DNA of 64,000 bases from JBBDYG01 sp040901765 (lineage in GTDB: Bacteria > Planctomycetota > Planctomycetia > Pirellulales > Lacipirellulaceae), in assembly GCA_040901765.1 (NCBI GenBank), contig JBBDYG010000063.1, positions 62,001 to 126,000 of the forward strand, written 5' to 3'. Below are positions 1 to 8,167 of this stretch, in pieces (the first letter of the stretch is position 1; every line of letters begins with the position of its first letter). The translations under genes were made by a program, and so were the position numbers. The notes under the pieces are model-generated. The model was not told the DNA's origin and made no database searches. It saw only the letters and a list, made by a program, of their open reading frames with translations.

Positions 1-1026
1 CCTTCGGCCGCGCCTCCTGTTCGGCCTAAGGCGGAAGTTCCACCGCCGCCGAAGGCGCGGCCAGCGGAGCGCGCTGAATCGGCCCCGCCGCGGCGCGAAG
101 CACGACCGCCGGCACGTTCGGAGAAACCGCCCACGAGAGTCGACCGGCCACTCGCGCGAGAGGATAGGCCAGCGGCGCGAGCGGAGCGGTCATCCTCGCA
201 AGAGGGGCGTCCCTCTTCGCGAGAGGATCGGCCATCTTCGCGAGAGGATCGGCCAACGACGCGAGAGGATCGGCCAACGACGCGCGAGGAGCGTCCATCC
301 TCGCGAGAGGAGCGGCCACGTGCCCGAGCCGAAGAACCGACTGCGCGGCGGGAACGTCCACCGCAGAAGCCGGCTCCGCCGAAAGCCGATCCACCGGCTG
401 CAGAGCCGCCACTCCCACCGCGTAGCAACTATGGTCTTCCCGATTGGTTCCCGTTTGCTCGCAAGCGCGGCGAGAGTTCGGCGCCCGTTCTGGCAGAGCC
501 GGAGCCGCCAATGCCACTGGCCGACGAGGTGATAGAAGAGGAGCGTTTAGGCGTCTCGGAAGAAGAAGCCGATTCGTTGGACGTTGGCGAAGAGGAATCC
601 GAATCGGAGGAAGGCGCGCCGTCCCCAGGCAAGCGCCGCCGACCGCGACGTCGCCGGCGGGGCGGAAAAGCAAGAGACGAAGCAGACGAATCGCCGCGCG
701 CGCCGCGTCCCAAGTCCCCGACTTCGGCCGAGCCGATCGTGGTTGATCTTGGTCCTGCGGGGCATGACGTGGAAATCTTTGACGACGATGACGACGAAGA
801 CGACGATCTGCTCTCCGCGGGCGGCGATGACGACGAGGATGGCGACGAGGCTTCGACGGGCGGCTCGCGTCCGGCGATCCACCGAAATATTCCGTCTTGG
901 GGGGAGGCGATTGGCGTGGTCGTTGACGCCAATTTGGCGATGCGTTCGGAGCGCAAAAAGACGGCCCGCCCGCCCGGGGCTAGCCGTGGCGGCCGGCCGC
1001 GCGGGCGTCGCAAGAAGCGGCCGTAG
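1..1026 (+). CDS. C-terminal part of a low-complexity planctomycete protein (5' end outside window)
   Basis: The frame is open from base 1 to a TAG at 1024-1026, so only the last 341 residues are visible and the start lies upstream. The first third is Pro/Arg/Ala-rich and contains a heptapeptide repeat of the type SSREDRP, encoded by imperfect 21-bp repeats at about 180-310. It is followed by an acidic stretch (EEEADSLDVGEEESESEE), a very basic block (KRRRPRRRRRGG), a run of Asp/Glu (DDDDDEDDD) and a more ordered C-terminus, IPSWGEAIGVVVDANLAMRS, before a basic tail. The alternation of acidic and basic blocks suggests a disordered nucleic-acid- or ribosome-associated protein, but this is inference. 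The ordered segment near the end is the best handle for homology. Function unknown; that it is coding is supported by the long frame and the meaningful composition. Confidence 0.75.
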   Translation, partial: PSAAPPVRPKAEVPPPPKARPAERAESAPPRREARPPARSEKPPTRVDRPLAREDRPAARAERSSSQEGRPSSREDRPSSREDRPTTREDRPTTREERPSSREERPRARAEEPTARRERPPQKPAPPKADPPAAEPPLPPRSNYGLPDWFPFARKRGESSAPVLAEPEPPMPLADEVIEEERLGVSEEEADSLDVGEEESESEEGAPSPGKRRRPRRRRRGGKARDEADESPRAPRPKSPTSAEPIVVDLGPAGHDVEIFDDDDDEDDDLLSAGGDDDEDGDEASTGGSRPAIHRNIPSWGEAIGVVVDANLAMRSERKKTARPPGASRGGRPRGRRKKRP

Positions 1027-1033
1027 ATCGTCG

Positions 1034-2134
1034 TTACCAGGGCAGCTTCACTTCGCCCAGCAATTCGTTCCAAGTGATTTCGACAAAGCGGCCGTTCGGG
1101 TCGCGCTTCGTGAACGAGACGCGACAAGTAAGTGTCGGGCGGACCCATTGCGGTTCGCCCGGCGCGCTTACCAATGGCCGAACGGAATGCGACTCAGCTA
1201 GCTTCGACAGTATCTCCTCACGCACGGTCGACTCCAACCTGGGCGTTACTCGACCGACGAAGACCAGCTTGCCCTTGAATTCCGATGCCAGCCAAAGCTG
1301 CACCAGCTTGCCCTCTTGCAGTGGCGTGTAGCCGATAATCACGCAGTCGGCCATGATCAGCGGTTTGGCATCCGCCGCGCTCTTGCCGCCGCCATCTTCC
1401 GCGCCCGCGCTGCCGGCGAAGTCGCCGATGGCCTTTTCCAATCCATCGTTGTTGCCTTTCGCCTTTTGGGCTTGCTCCATGAGAGCGCCCATCAGGTTTT
1501 GTTTGGGTGGCGCCTTGAAGCCCCAGTCCCACAGTCGCTCGTAGGGAATGCCGCCGATTATCAGAGCGGCGCAAAGCGCCGCCGTGAGGCCCGCATTGGC
1601 GGTGTTTAACAGCCAAAAGCGGTGCGGCAGCTCACTGAGGATTTGCAGCCAAATCTTAAGCGGCTTGACCACGACATCGGTGATTCCCATGTCACTCTCG
1701 GTAGAGAGCATCCACAGGAACGCGGCAATGTGGCACAGTACGGCAAGGCTTAATCCTCCCAGCAGTTGCGTTACGCTCCACGTTGTGCGAACGGTGCCGC
1801 CGGTTTCGGTCAAGAGTCGCACGGCGATACTCATCACGACGATTGCTAGCGACGTGGCCAGCAGCCGCCACCCCCAACCCGGAATCAGCCGGCTCCAAAC
1901 TTCGAGATGGGATGGTTGGGGCTTGGGAACGGCGTTGGGGTCGTTAAGCTCCGCTTCCCAGGGAGCGACCTCAATGAAGATGCCCAAGCTCGGATAGTAA
2001 CCGCAGCGTGGGCAAGCGGCCATTCCTTTGACGCGGATGGGCGTCTGGCATTTTTCGCAGGCCGGGACAGCGTCCGCGCTGGCGGGGGCCTCGTCCAAGA
2101 GAGCGTCGGTGTTCATGGGTGTTTGATGATCCAA
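1034..2134 (-). CDS. Zinc-ribbon membrane protein, function unknown
   Basis: This 366-residue protein begins with a zinc-ribbon made of two CxxC pairs (CEKCQTPIRVKGMAACPRCG, about residues 26-45). Several hydrophobic segments follow, including LLATSLAIVVMSIAVRLL and LLGGLSLAVLCHIAAFLWML, and a third near FWLLNTANAGLTAALCAALIIGG. The C-terminal half is soluble and ends with a beta-rich region. The frame starts at a TTG at 2134; an in-frame ATG at 2116 (MNTDALLDEAP) is an equally good start. It converges with the preceding gene, leaving only 7 bases between the stop codons. An N-terminal ribbon followed by membrane segments is common among uncharacterised planctomycete proteins. I do not recognise a specific function. 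Confidence 0.8.
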   Translation of the reverse strand: MDHQTPMNTDALLDEAPASADAVPACEKCQTPIRVKGMAACPRCGYYPSLGIFIEVAPWEAELNDPNAVPKPQPSHLEVWSRLIPGWGWRLLATSLAIVVMSIAVRLLTETGGTVRTTWSVTQLLGGLSLAVLCHIAAFLWMLSTESDMGITDVVVKPLKIWLQILSELPHRFWLLNTANAGLTAALCAALIIGGIPYERLWDWGFKAPPKQNLMGALMEQAQKAKGNNDGLEKAIGDFAGSAGAEDGGGKSAADAKPLIMADCVIIGYTPLQEGKLVQLWLASEFKGKLVFVGRVTPRLESTVREEILSKLAESHSVRPLVSAPGEPQWVRPTLTCRVSFTKRDPNGRFVEITWNELLGEVKLPW

Positions 2135-2224
2135 TGGATCGGCGTTTGTGGAAACTTTAGCGAGTGAGTGGCACGCTATGTTGGTAAGCAGTTCTTAAAG
2201 ACCTAAAATGGCAACCGCATTCTT

Positions 2225-2437
2225 CATTCCGGCGGGATCACAGCCATTAGCCGGTGGTCGCGCAGCGCACCACCGGAAGCAAATGATTTAGTACACGACC
2301 CCGGCAGGGGTCGCAGCAATATCAGGTTCTGCGATTCTGCTGGCACCCCTGCCGGGGTGCTTCAATTCCCTGCGCCATCTCCCGGTGGTGGCGATTTGTT
2401 TACCACCGGCAAATGGCTGTCAAGCCTCCGGCTTGAA
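2225..2437 (+). repeat. Composite hairpin repeat element, copy 1
   Basis: About 213 bases containing successive stems: an outer cattccggcggg module, a ccggtggtcgcgcagcgcac/caccgg stem, a gaccccggcaggggtc stem, a cacccctgccggggtg stem, a ccggtggtgg/ccaccgg stem and a final caagcctccggcttg stem. The same order of modules, in reverse orientation, occurs at 7792-8006. I therefore read both as copies of one dispersed non-coding element, probably REP-like. Confidence 0.75.
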
Positions 2438-2684
2438 TGCACGAGTGCTTCTTACTTCGGCGAAATACAAAGTTCACGGCGAAGGGCGTGGTTAAGCCCT
2501 CTTAGCCGCGCCACGCCCATCGAAGACTCTGGGCGTGCCACCCAAAAACGTAGCTTGTTCCGATGCAGTGCGCCGTGCCGCCGTGGCGGACTGGGTCGGT
2601 CGTGGAACTTGCCCGCCTGTGCGGAATCCACCGAATAGCGCACCTGGCGCGGAAATCGCGGAACAACGGCAGTGGTCCGAACAT

Positions 2685-2713
2685 TCGCAAAATTGGGCGG
2701 CCGCGCCTATAAT
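2685..2713 (+). promoter_or_regulatory. Candidate sigma-70 promoter for the HtrA-type protease
   Basis: A perfect TATAAT lies at 2708-2713. Seventeen bases upstream is a weak -35 hexamer (TCGCAA, 3 of 6 matches). The site is about 60 bases before the GTG start at 2773, which is a sensible distance. Only the -10 box is convincing. Confidence 0.4.
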
Positions 2714-2772
2714 CGCCAACGGAGCCGCACCGTCCGTGCGGGTACGGGAATTCTGACCCGGTCGAGGATCAC

Positions 2773-4008
2773 GTGGAATTGATCGATAAATTGCATTCGG
2801 TGGAATCGAATAACGACGATCCGGTCGGCCATCCGCACAGTCTCCCCGCGACTTCGTCGGAGTTGCGGCAAGCACGCGAACGCGAGGGGCGGCAATCGGG
2901 CGGCGGCCAGCAACTTGGTTGGTTGCTGGTCGTGCTGGTGGTCGTGGCCCTTCTGTGGATGGGAAAGTACATTGTTGGGGAGTATCAGTACCACGCCACC
3001 CTCGGTGCGCTGCGGGCGGAAGTCGAGGGCGCTACCACGGGCCTCAGCCAATTGCGGCCGCGGTTGGACGACCTAATGACCGCTTCGCGGCTGGTTGCTA
3101 AACGCGTGGGGCCGAGCGTGGTGAGCATTCATCGGGCCGATTTTCGCGGAGGCGAAGGGCAAGGCTCAGGAGTCATCGTCGATCCCTTGGGCTATATCGT
3201 TACCAACTTTCACGTGATTAATGGCGCCACGGGATTGCACGTGCGGCTCGATGATGGGCGATACGCCGATGCCTCGGTCCTCGGCGGCGATCCATCGACC
3301 GACATCGCCGTGTTGAAAGTTGATTTACCGGACCTTGTCGCCGCCGAATGGGGCGACAGCGACGAGTTGCAGGTGGGTGATCTCGTATGGGCGGTCGGGA
3401 GTCCTTTTGGCCTGGACCGGAGCATTACGTTTGGCATCGTCAGCGCCAAAGCGCGCCGCACGGGCAATGGAATTCCGGGTAGTCCCTATCAGGAGTACTT
3501 GCAGACGGACGTGGCCGTGAATCCCGGCAACAGCGGCGGGCCGCTCGTGGATCTCGCGGGAAAGGTAGTCGGAATCAATGCGGCGATCGTAGGTCAATCG
3601 TATCGTGGCATCAGCTTTGCAATCCCGACGAGTCTGGCCCGCGACACCTACGAACGGCTTCTGAAGGATGGCTGGATTGAGCGAGGCTACTTAGGTATTC
3701 GTCCAGTTGTAGTGCCCGAAATCTTTCGTGAGCGCTACGAACTGGATGCAGGACAGGGGGTTCTCGTCGGTGAGCCGCCCGGTGGCCCTGCGCGGGAAGC
3801 CGGCATTCGCCACGGCGATGTGATTCTGCGTTGGAACGATCACGAGGCGAACGATCCGCTGCTCCTCAGCCGTGCAATCGCCTCGACCGAAATCGGTTCG
3901 GAAGCGACGGTGGTCCTGAAGCGCATCGTGGACGGCGAACCGGTTGAATTGGTGCTCAAGGCCACGGTTGGCCGCTCTCCCTTGAGCGTGCGTCCCAACG
4001 GGCAGTGA
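2773..4008 (+). CDS. Membrane-anchored HtrA/DegS-type serine protease with PDZ domain
   Basis: A 411-residue S1C-family protease. Residues 48-69 form one transmembrane anchor (LGWLLVVLVVVALLWMGKYIV) after a short cytoplasmic N-terminus, so the protease domain should lie outside the cytoplasmic membrane, as in DegS. The catalytic triad is visible: His147 in TNFHVINGA, Asp177 in STDIAVLKVD and Ser254 in NPGNSGGPLVD. A single PDZ domain occupies about residues 305-400 (GVLVGEPPGGPAREAGIRHGD). Translation starts at GTG 2773, with GAGGA a few bases upstream. The expected role is periplasmic protein quality control or regulated proteolysis of a membrane substrate; the substrate cannot be read from the sequence. 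It precedes dnaG on the same strand, with a 126-base gap that carries a hairpin. Confidence 0.92.
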   Translation: MELIDKLHSVESNNDDPVGHPHSLPATSSELRQAREREGRQSGGGQQLGWLLVVLVVVALLWMGKYIVGEYQYHATLGALRAEVEGATTGLSQLRPRLDDLMTASRLVAKRVGPSVVSIHRADFRGGEGQGSGVIVDPLGYIVTNFHVINGATGLHVRLDDGRYADASVLGGDPSTDIAVLKVDLPDLVAAEWGDSDELQVGDLVWAVGSPFGLDRSITFGIVSAKARRTGNGIPGSPYQEYLQTDVAVNPGNSGGPLVDLAGKVVGINAAIVGQSYRGISFAIPTSLARDTYERLLKDGWIERGYLGIRPVVVPEIFRERYELDAGQGVLVGEPPGGPAREAGIRHGDVILRWNDHEANDPLLLSRAIASTEIGSEATVVLKRIVDGEPVELVLKATVGRSPLSVRPNGQ

Positions 4009-4063
4009 GTGGTGAGGTTTAGCCGCGAGGCGTAGTCTTCGGAGCCAAGCGCTCGGGGGGTCA

Positions 4064-4086
4064 CACTGCTGGCTCGTCCAGCAGTG
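4064..4086. repeat. Hairpin upstream of dnaG
   Basis: Arms cactgctgg (4064-4072) and ccagcagtg (4078-4086) form a stem with a 5-base loop. Next to it an 18-base unit of the type gtggcactgaattacgca is duplicated with one change (4084-4119). Related gtggcac boxes recur at 6032-6057 before rpoD. It may be a dispersed hairpin or may affect dnaG translation. Confidence 0.5.
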
Positions 4087-4134
4087 GCACTGAATTACGC
4101 AGTGGCACGGAATTACGCAAGGAATGCAACCGCA

Positions 4135-5973
4135 ATGCAAGGTTCTTCTCAGGACGCCAAGGAACAAATTCGCCAGGCGATCGACATCGTCGATCTCGTG
4201 GGGGGCTTTCTGCCGTTGCGCCGCCAAGGCCGCGGATATGTCGCTAACTGCCCGTGGCACGACGACAGTCGCCCGAGCCTTCAGATCAATCCCGAGCGGC
4301 AATCGTGGAAATGCTGGGTATGCGACGTTGGCGGCGACATCTTCAGTTTTGTAATGAAGATGGAACGCGTGGAGTTCCGCGAAGCGATGGAGATGCTGGC
4401 GGAAAAGGCGGGAGTTTCGTTGCAGGCTGTCGCTAAGCCGGCAAGCGGCAGTGCAGGGGATAAGCGGACGCTGTTCGCGGCGCTGGCATGGGCGGAGGAA
4501 CAGTTTCACCGCTGTTTGCTACAGGATCCGCAAGCGGAACCGGTGCGCAATTACTTGGCCGATCGCAAGATTTCGGCCGAGAGCATTCGTAAATTCCGGC
4601 TAGGTTTCTCCCCCCCGGCGTGGGATTGGCTCGTGGCACGGGCGGCGAACACCGCCTGGACGACCGCCGTGCTCGAGCGCGTTGGTTTGATTTTACAGCG
4701 CACGACGGGCGAAGGTTGGTACGACCGTTTTCGCGGTCGCGTAATGTTCCCGATTCACGATGTCCGCGATCGTCCGATCGCGTTCGGCGGCAGAATCATG
4801 CCGCAGTTTGCCGATGACCGCTCAGCCAAGTACGTGAATTCGCCGGAGACGCCGCTCTTTTCCAAGAGCAGCCAGCTTTACGGGCTGGCTCAAGCGCGCG
4901 ATGCCGTTGCGCGGGCGAAGCAGGTGGTTGTCATGGAAGGCTACACCGACGTGATCATGGCCCATCAGCATGGCGTGGAACACGCGGTCGCAGTCTTGGG
5001 AACGGCGCTCAACGAGCGTCATCTGCCGCTCTTGCGGCGGTTTACCGATCGCGTGGTGCTCGTGCTCGACGGCGACGAAGCGGGGCAGCGGCGCTCGGCG
5101 GAGATTCTCGAACTTTTCATTGCCAATCAGTTAGACTTGCGCGTGCTGACGTTGCCGGAGCAACTCGATCCGTGTGATTTTATTGCCGAGCAAGGGGGCG
5201 ATGCATTTCTGCAAATGCTGGGGCAGGCGGTCGACGCGCTAGAGCATCGGTTGCGATTGGCGACGCGGGGAGTTTCGTCGAGCGACACGCACCAGGTCAC
5301 CGTAGCCGTGGAGCAAGTGCTGGCAACGCTGGCCAAATCGCGCCGCGGCATGGGGCTTGATAGCTCGGCGTTTGTGCTGCGCGAGCAGCAGGTTTTGTCG
5401 CGGCTGGCTCGCGAGTTTCGCCTGCCGGAGGAGCAACTTCGCGTGCGGCTGCGCGATTTACGACGTGGCAATTCGCGATCGGGCGGTGCTATCACGTCGG
5501 ATACGGCAAGCGAGGAAACATTGTCGCCGAAGATTTCCGCATTTGAAAAAGAATTGTTGGAACTGGCGTTGACCGATGGGGCTTACGCGCGCAAATTGGG
5601 AGCGAACATTCTCGCCGCCGAGTTGTCATCGCCCCTCGCCCGCGGGCTTTACCAGTTGATTCTCGAAGCCTTGAAGCGCGGCGACCGGGTGGATTACCAA
5701 AGTTTAATGCTCGCCGTGGAGGATGCCGCTACGAAAAGTTTGCTCGTCGAGCTCGACGAAGCCTGCCACGCCAAAGCAGGCAGCGACGCGAGCTTACGAC
5801 TGCAAGATTTGTTGTCCCGCCGCGAGCGCGGTCACGAGGATGCCCAGCGTCAAGAGGACTTGGCGGCATTTCGCGACAAGCGCTTCGATCCCCAACAGGA
5901 GGAAATCGCACTCGAAGAATTTTTCGCAAAGCTAAAAAGCCGGCAGACGGGTTCTCTCTCCACGGATGGATAG
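4135..5973 (+). CDS. dnaG: DNA primase DnaG
   Basis: Synthesises RNA primers for the replication fork. The CHC2-type zinc finger uses C39, H42, C60 and C63 (NCPWHDD...KCWVCDVGGD). The primase N-terminal core and TOPRIM domain follow, with VVVMEGYTDVIMAHQHGVE (the Glu of the metal site) and RVVLVLDGDEAGQRRS (the DxD site). The C-terminal helicase-binding region is diverged but present. The open frame extends back to a GTG at 4084, but those 17 extra residues are encoded by a duplicated repeat. ATG 4135 has AAGGA upstream and fits the usual primase N-terminus (SQDAKEQIRQAIDIVDLVGG). It is followed by rpoD, the classical dnaG-rpoD pairing of the macromolecular-synthesis operon; no rpsU is present. 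Confidence 0.96.
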   Translation: MQGSSQDAKEQIRQAIDIVDLVGGFLPLRRQGRGYVANCPWHDDSRPSLQINPERQSWKCWVCDVGGDIFSFVMKMERVEFREAMEMLAEKAGVSLQAVAKPASGSAGDKRTLFAALAWAEEQFHRCLLQDPQAEPVRNYLADRKISAESIRKFRLGFSPPAWDWLVARAANTAWTTAVLERVGLILQRTTGEGWYDRFRGRVMFPIHDVRDRPIAFGGRIMPQFADDRSAKYVNSPETPLFSKSSQLYGLAQARDAVARAKQVVVMEGYTDVIMAHQHGVEHAVAVLGTALNERHLPLLRRFTDRVVLVLDGDEAGQRRSAEILELFIANQLDLRVLTLPEQLDPCDFIAEQGGDAFLQMLGQAVDALEHRLRLATRGVSSSDTHQVTVAVEQVLATLAKSRRGMGLDSSAFVLREQQVLSRLAREFRLPEEQLRVRLRDLRRGNSRSGGAITSDTASEETLSPKISAFEKELLELALTDGAYARKLGANILAAELSSPLARGLYQLILEALKRGDRVDYQSLMLAVEDAATKSLLVELDEACHAKAGSDASLRLQDLLSRRERGHEDAQRQEDLAAFRDKRFDPQQEEIALEEFFAKLKSRQTGSLSTDG

Positions 5974-6118
5974 AGTGTTTGCAGGCAGGCTCGCGAGTTG
6001 CCGCCTTGCACTAATGGGCAAGCCAGAAGTGGCACCCACCATGCTTAGCCAGTGGCACTCGATTCGCGAGCCACACCCCCCAACGACGCACACGGATGTG
6101 CGCGAGGAGTGAATCGAA

Positions 6119-7762
6119 ATGGCCCAGGTTGATATTGAACTGCGTGGTCTTCTCCTTCAAGCCAAGAAGCAAGGCTTTCTTACCTACGATCAGGTCAACG
6201 CCTATCTGCCGGATGAAACGTACGGCACGGAAAAAATCGACGAGCTGCTGGCCGGGCTTGATGCGATGGGGCTGGAACTGATCGACGATTCGCGGAAGAA
6301 GCGGCCCGCCGAGGTGCCTGCGCCCGGCGATCGTTCGTATTTACTGGCCGATGGCATAGCGGTCCATAACAGCGACCCAATTCGGATGTATCTCTCGCAG
6401 ATGGCGGAAATTCCGCTGTTGTCGCGCGAGGAAGAAATTTTGCTGGCCAAGAAAATCGAGCTGACCCGCAAGCGGTTTCGTCGCAACTTGTTGCGTTCTC
6501 ACTTTGCCTTGGAGGCGACGCTCAAGACACTGGAGCGCGTGTACAGCGGCGAACTACCGTTCGACCGTACGATCAAGGTCTCACTGACCGAGGGCTTAAC
6601 GAAAGAGCAGATTCAGGCCCGGATGCCGCACAACCTGCCGACGCTGCGGGCACTGGCGATCGCGCAGGGCCGGGACTTTGCGGTGCTGGTCAACAAGTCG
6701 GCGACCGCCGAAGCGAAATCCGCAGCGAAGCGCCGTTTCTTTCGCCGCCGCGACAAGATGTTGATCCTCGTGGAGGAGCTAAGCTTGCGGACCCGACGAG
6801 TGCAACCGTTGATTCGTCAACTTGAAGAATACGCACAGCGAATGAGCGAAGTTCGCGTCGAGCTGAAACGGCTCAAAGAAGTGGGCGCCCCGGCGGAAAA
6901 ACTGGCCGCGGTCCGCTCGGAGCTCAAGATGCTGCTTGGCAAAACACTGGAAAGTCCCACGAGCTTGCGCCGCCGTTGCGAGCAGCTTCGCCGGCAGTAC
7001 CGCGAGTTCGAGCATGTAAAGCGCGATCTCTCGAGCGGCAATCTGCGGCTGGTGGTGTCGATCGCCAAAAAGTACCGCAATCGCGGCCTAAGCTTTCTCG
7101 ACTTGATTCAAGAAGGAAACACCGGCCTGATGCGGGCGGTCGACAAGTACGAGTATCGACGCGGCTTCAAGTTTTCGACCTACGCCACATGGTGGATTCG
7201 TCAGGCGATAACCAGGGCCATTGCCGACCAGGCGCGGACCATTCGTATTCCGGTCCATATGATTGACGTGTTGAGCAGGTTGCGCAACACGGCGAAGCAA
7301 CTGCAACAGGTGCTTGGCCGCGAGCCGACGGCCGAAGAAATATCGGTCGCTGCCGACGTGAGTCTCGAAGAAACGGAACGGGTGCTGGATATCGGCCGGC
7401 ATCCAGTTAGCCTCGACCGCCCGATTGGCGACGGCGACGACTGCAGCTTCGGCGAGTTCGTCGAAGACCAAACGACCGAAAGCCCGCACAAGCTGGCGAA
7501 CAACGGACTGCTGCGGGAGCGAATCGAGGAGCTACTCAAGACGCTTACCTTCCGCGAGCGGGAAATCATTCGGCTGCGGTACGGCTTGGCCGACGGCTAC
7601 AGCTACACGCTCGAAGAAGTGGGGCGCATCTTCAAGGTGACTCGCGAGCGCGTGCGGCAGATCGAGGCCAAGGCGGTAGAAAAGTTGCAAAACCCCGTCC
7701 GCAGCCAAATGCTGTCAGCCTTTGTACCCAATGGCCCAGAGATCACGGCCGCCGCGGCGTAG
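6119..7762 (+). CDS. rpoD: Primary sigma factor RpoD (sigma-70)
   Basis: This 547-residue housekeeping sigma factor has all main regions. Region 1.1 is at about 1-57, region 1.2 at about 85-115 (SDPIRMYLSQMAEIPLLSREEE), and a long non-conserved helical insert at about 130-295. Region 2 contains NLRLVVSIAKKYRNRGLSFLDLIQEG and the -10-binding/melting motif KFSTYATWWIRQAI. Region 3 and region 4 follow, the latter with the -35-binding helix-turn-helix (LEEVGRIFKVTRERVRQIE). ATG 6119 is preceded by GAGGAG 11 bases upstream. It lies directly after dnaG. An oddity is residues 73-85 (SYLLADGIAVHNS), just before region 1.2, which resemble an intein C-terminal splice junction although no intein body is present. 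Confidence 0.97.
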   Translation: MAQVDIELRGLLLQAKKQGFLTYDQVNAYLPDETYGTEKIDELLAGLDAMGLELIDDSRKKRPAEVPAPGDRSYLLADGIAVHNSDPIRMYLSQMAEIPLLSREEEILLAKKIELTRKRFRRNLLRSHFALEATLKTLERVYSGELPFDRTIKVSLTEGLTKEQIQARMPHNLPTLRALAIAQGRDFAVLVNKSATAEAKSAAKRRFFRRRDKMLILVEELSLRTRRVQPLIRQLEEYAQRMSEVRVELKRLKEVGAPAEKLAAVRSELKMLLGKTLESPTSLRRRCEQLRRQYREFEHVKRDLSSGNLRLVVSIAKKYRNRGLSFLDLIQEGNTGLMRAVDKYEYRRGFKFSTYATWWIRQAITRAIADQARTIRIPVHMIDVLSRLRNTAKQLQQVLGREPTAEEISVAADVSLEETERVLDIGRHPVSLDRPIGDGDDCSFGEFVEDQTTESPHKLANNGLLRERIEELLKTLTFREREIIRLRYGLADGYSYTLEEVGRIFKVTRERVRQIEAKAVEKLQNPVRSQMLSAFVPNGPEITAAAA

Positions 7763-8167
7763 TGGTGCGGTGGTATGTCCAGGCACTGCATTTCAAGCCG
7801 GAGGCTTGGCAGCTATTAGCCGGCGGTAAGCGTTAGCGCCACCGCCGGTTAATCGCGCGTCACGAAACGAGCACCCTGGAAGGGTGCCAGCAAGGTCGCT
7901 CGGAACCGAATTGCTGCGACCCGCCGGGGTCGTGCGTAAGGGTGGGTTGCTGTCCGGTGGTGCGCTGCGCGACCACCGGCTAATAGCTGTCATCCCTCCG
8001 GGATGGTCAGTGTCGTACGGCAATCGGGTTCGTTGAGAAAACGGCTATTATAGACGGCGTAGCGTGCCACCCTGAGTTTGCTTGCGCAGCGCGGGGCTTG
8101 GCAAGAAGCTGCGTCCGGGCGATAACGAAAGGAGTCAAGCAGTCCGCTGCCCAGGGGGAATCTGTAC
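7763..8167. other. Intergenic region between rpoD and the zinc-ribbon gene
   Basis: About 405 bases without a credible gene. More than half is the reverse-oriented composite hairpin element (7792-8006). The rest (8007-8167) shows nothing I can name apart from the ribosome binding site AGGGGGAA before ATG 8168. Confidence 0.6.
7792..8006 (-). repeat. Composite hairpin repeat element, copy 2 (reverse orientation)
   Basis: Read on the minus strand, this has the same module order as 2225-2437: ccatcccggagggatg, the ccggtggtcgcgcagcgcac stem, a gaccccggcgggtc stem, a cacccttccagggtg stem, an accggcggtggcgct stem and a terminal caagcctccggcttgaa. Compensatory differences inside the stems suggest selection on folding. 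Confidence 0.75.

Larger units (their letters stand above)
2135..2772. other. Intergenic region with composite hairpin element
   Basis: No convincing gene lies in these 638 bases. They hold the composite hairpin element at 2225-2437 and a further stem around 2486-2520, whose arms resemble ggcgtgg and ccacgcc. A sigma-70-like promoter candidate for the downstream protease lies at 2685-2713. The short frames here have the composition of repeats, not of proteins. Confidence 0.7.

Noticed and set aside
26..1148. Long minus-strand frames opposite the first gene
   Set aside because: Their Pro/Ala/Ser-rich composition mirrors the repeats and charged blocks of the plus-strand gene, which has an uninterrupted frame and a sensible C-terminus.
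2167..2190. A sigma-54 promoter (tggcacgctatgttgg)
   Set aside because: The GC element is TTGG-like and not TTGC, and no gene starts at a suitable distance downstream.
3691..4509. 272-codon minus-strand frame over the protease and dnaG
   Set aside because: It crosses the two well-supported genes in antisense and has no protein-like pattern (many His, Cys and Arg).
6335..6373. A true intein in rpoD
   Set aside because: Only the C-terminal junction-like peptide exists; there is no N-terminal splicing block or intein body, and the sigma regions around it have normal spacing.
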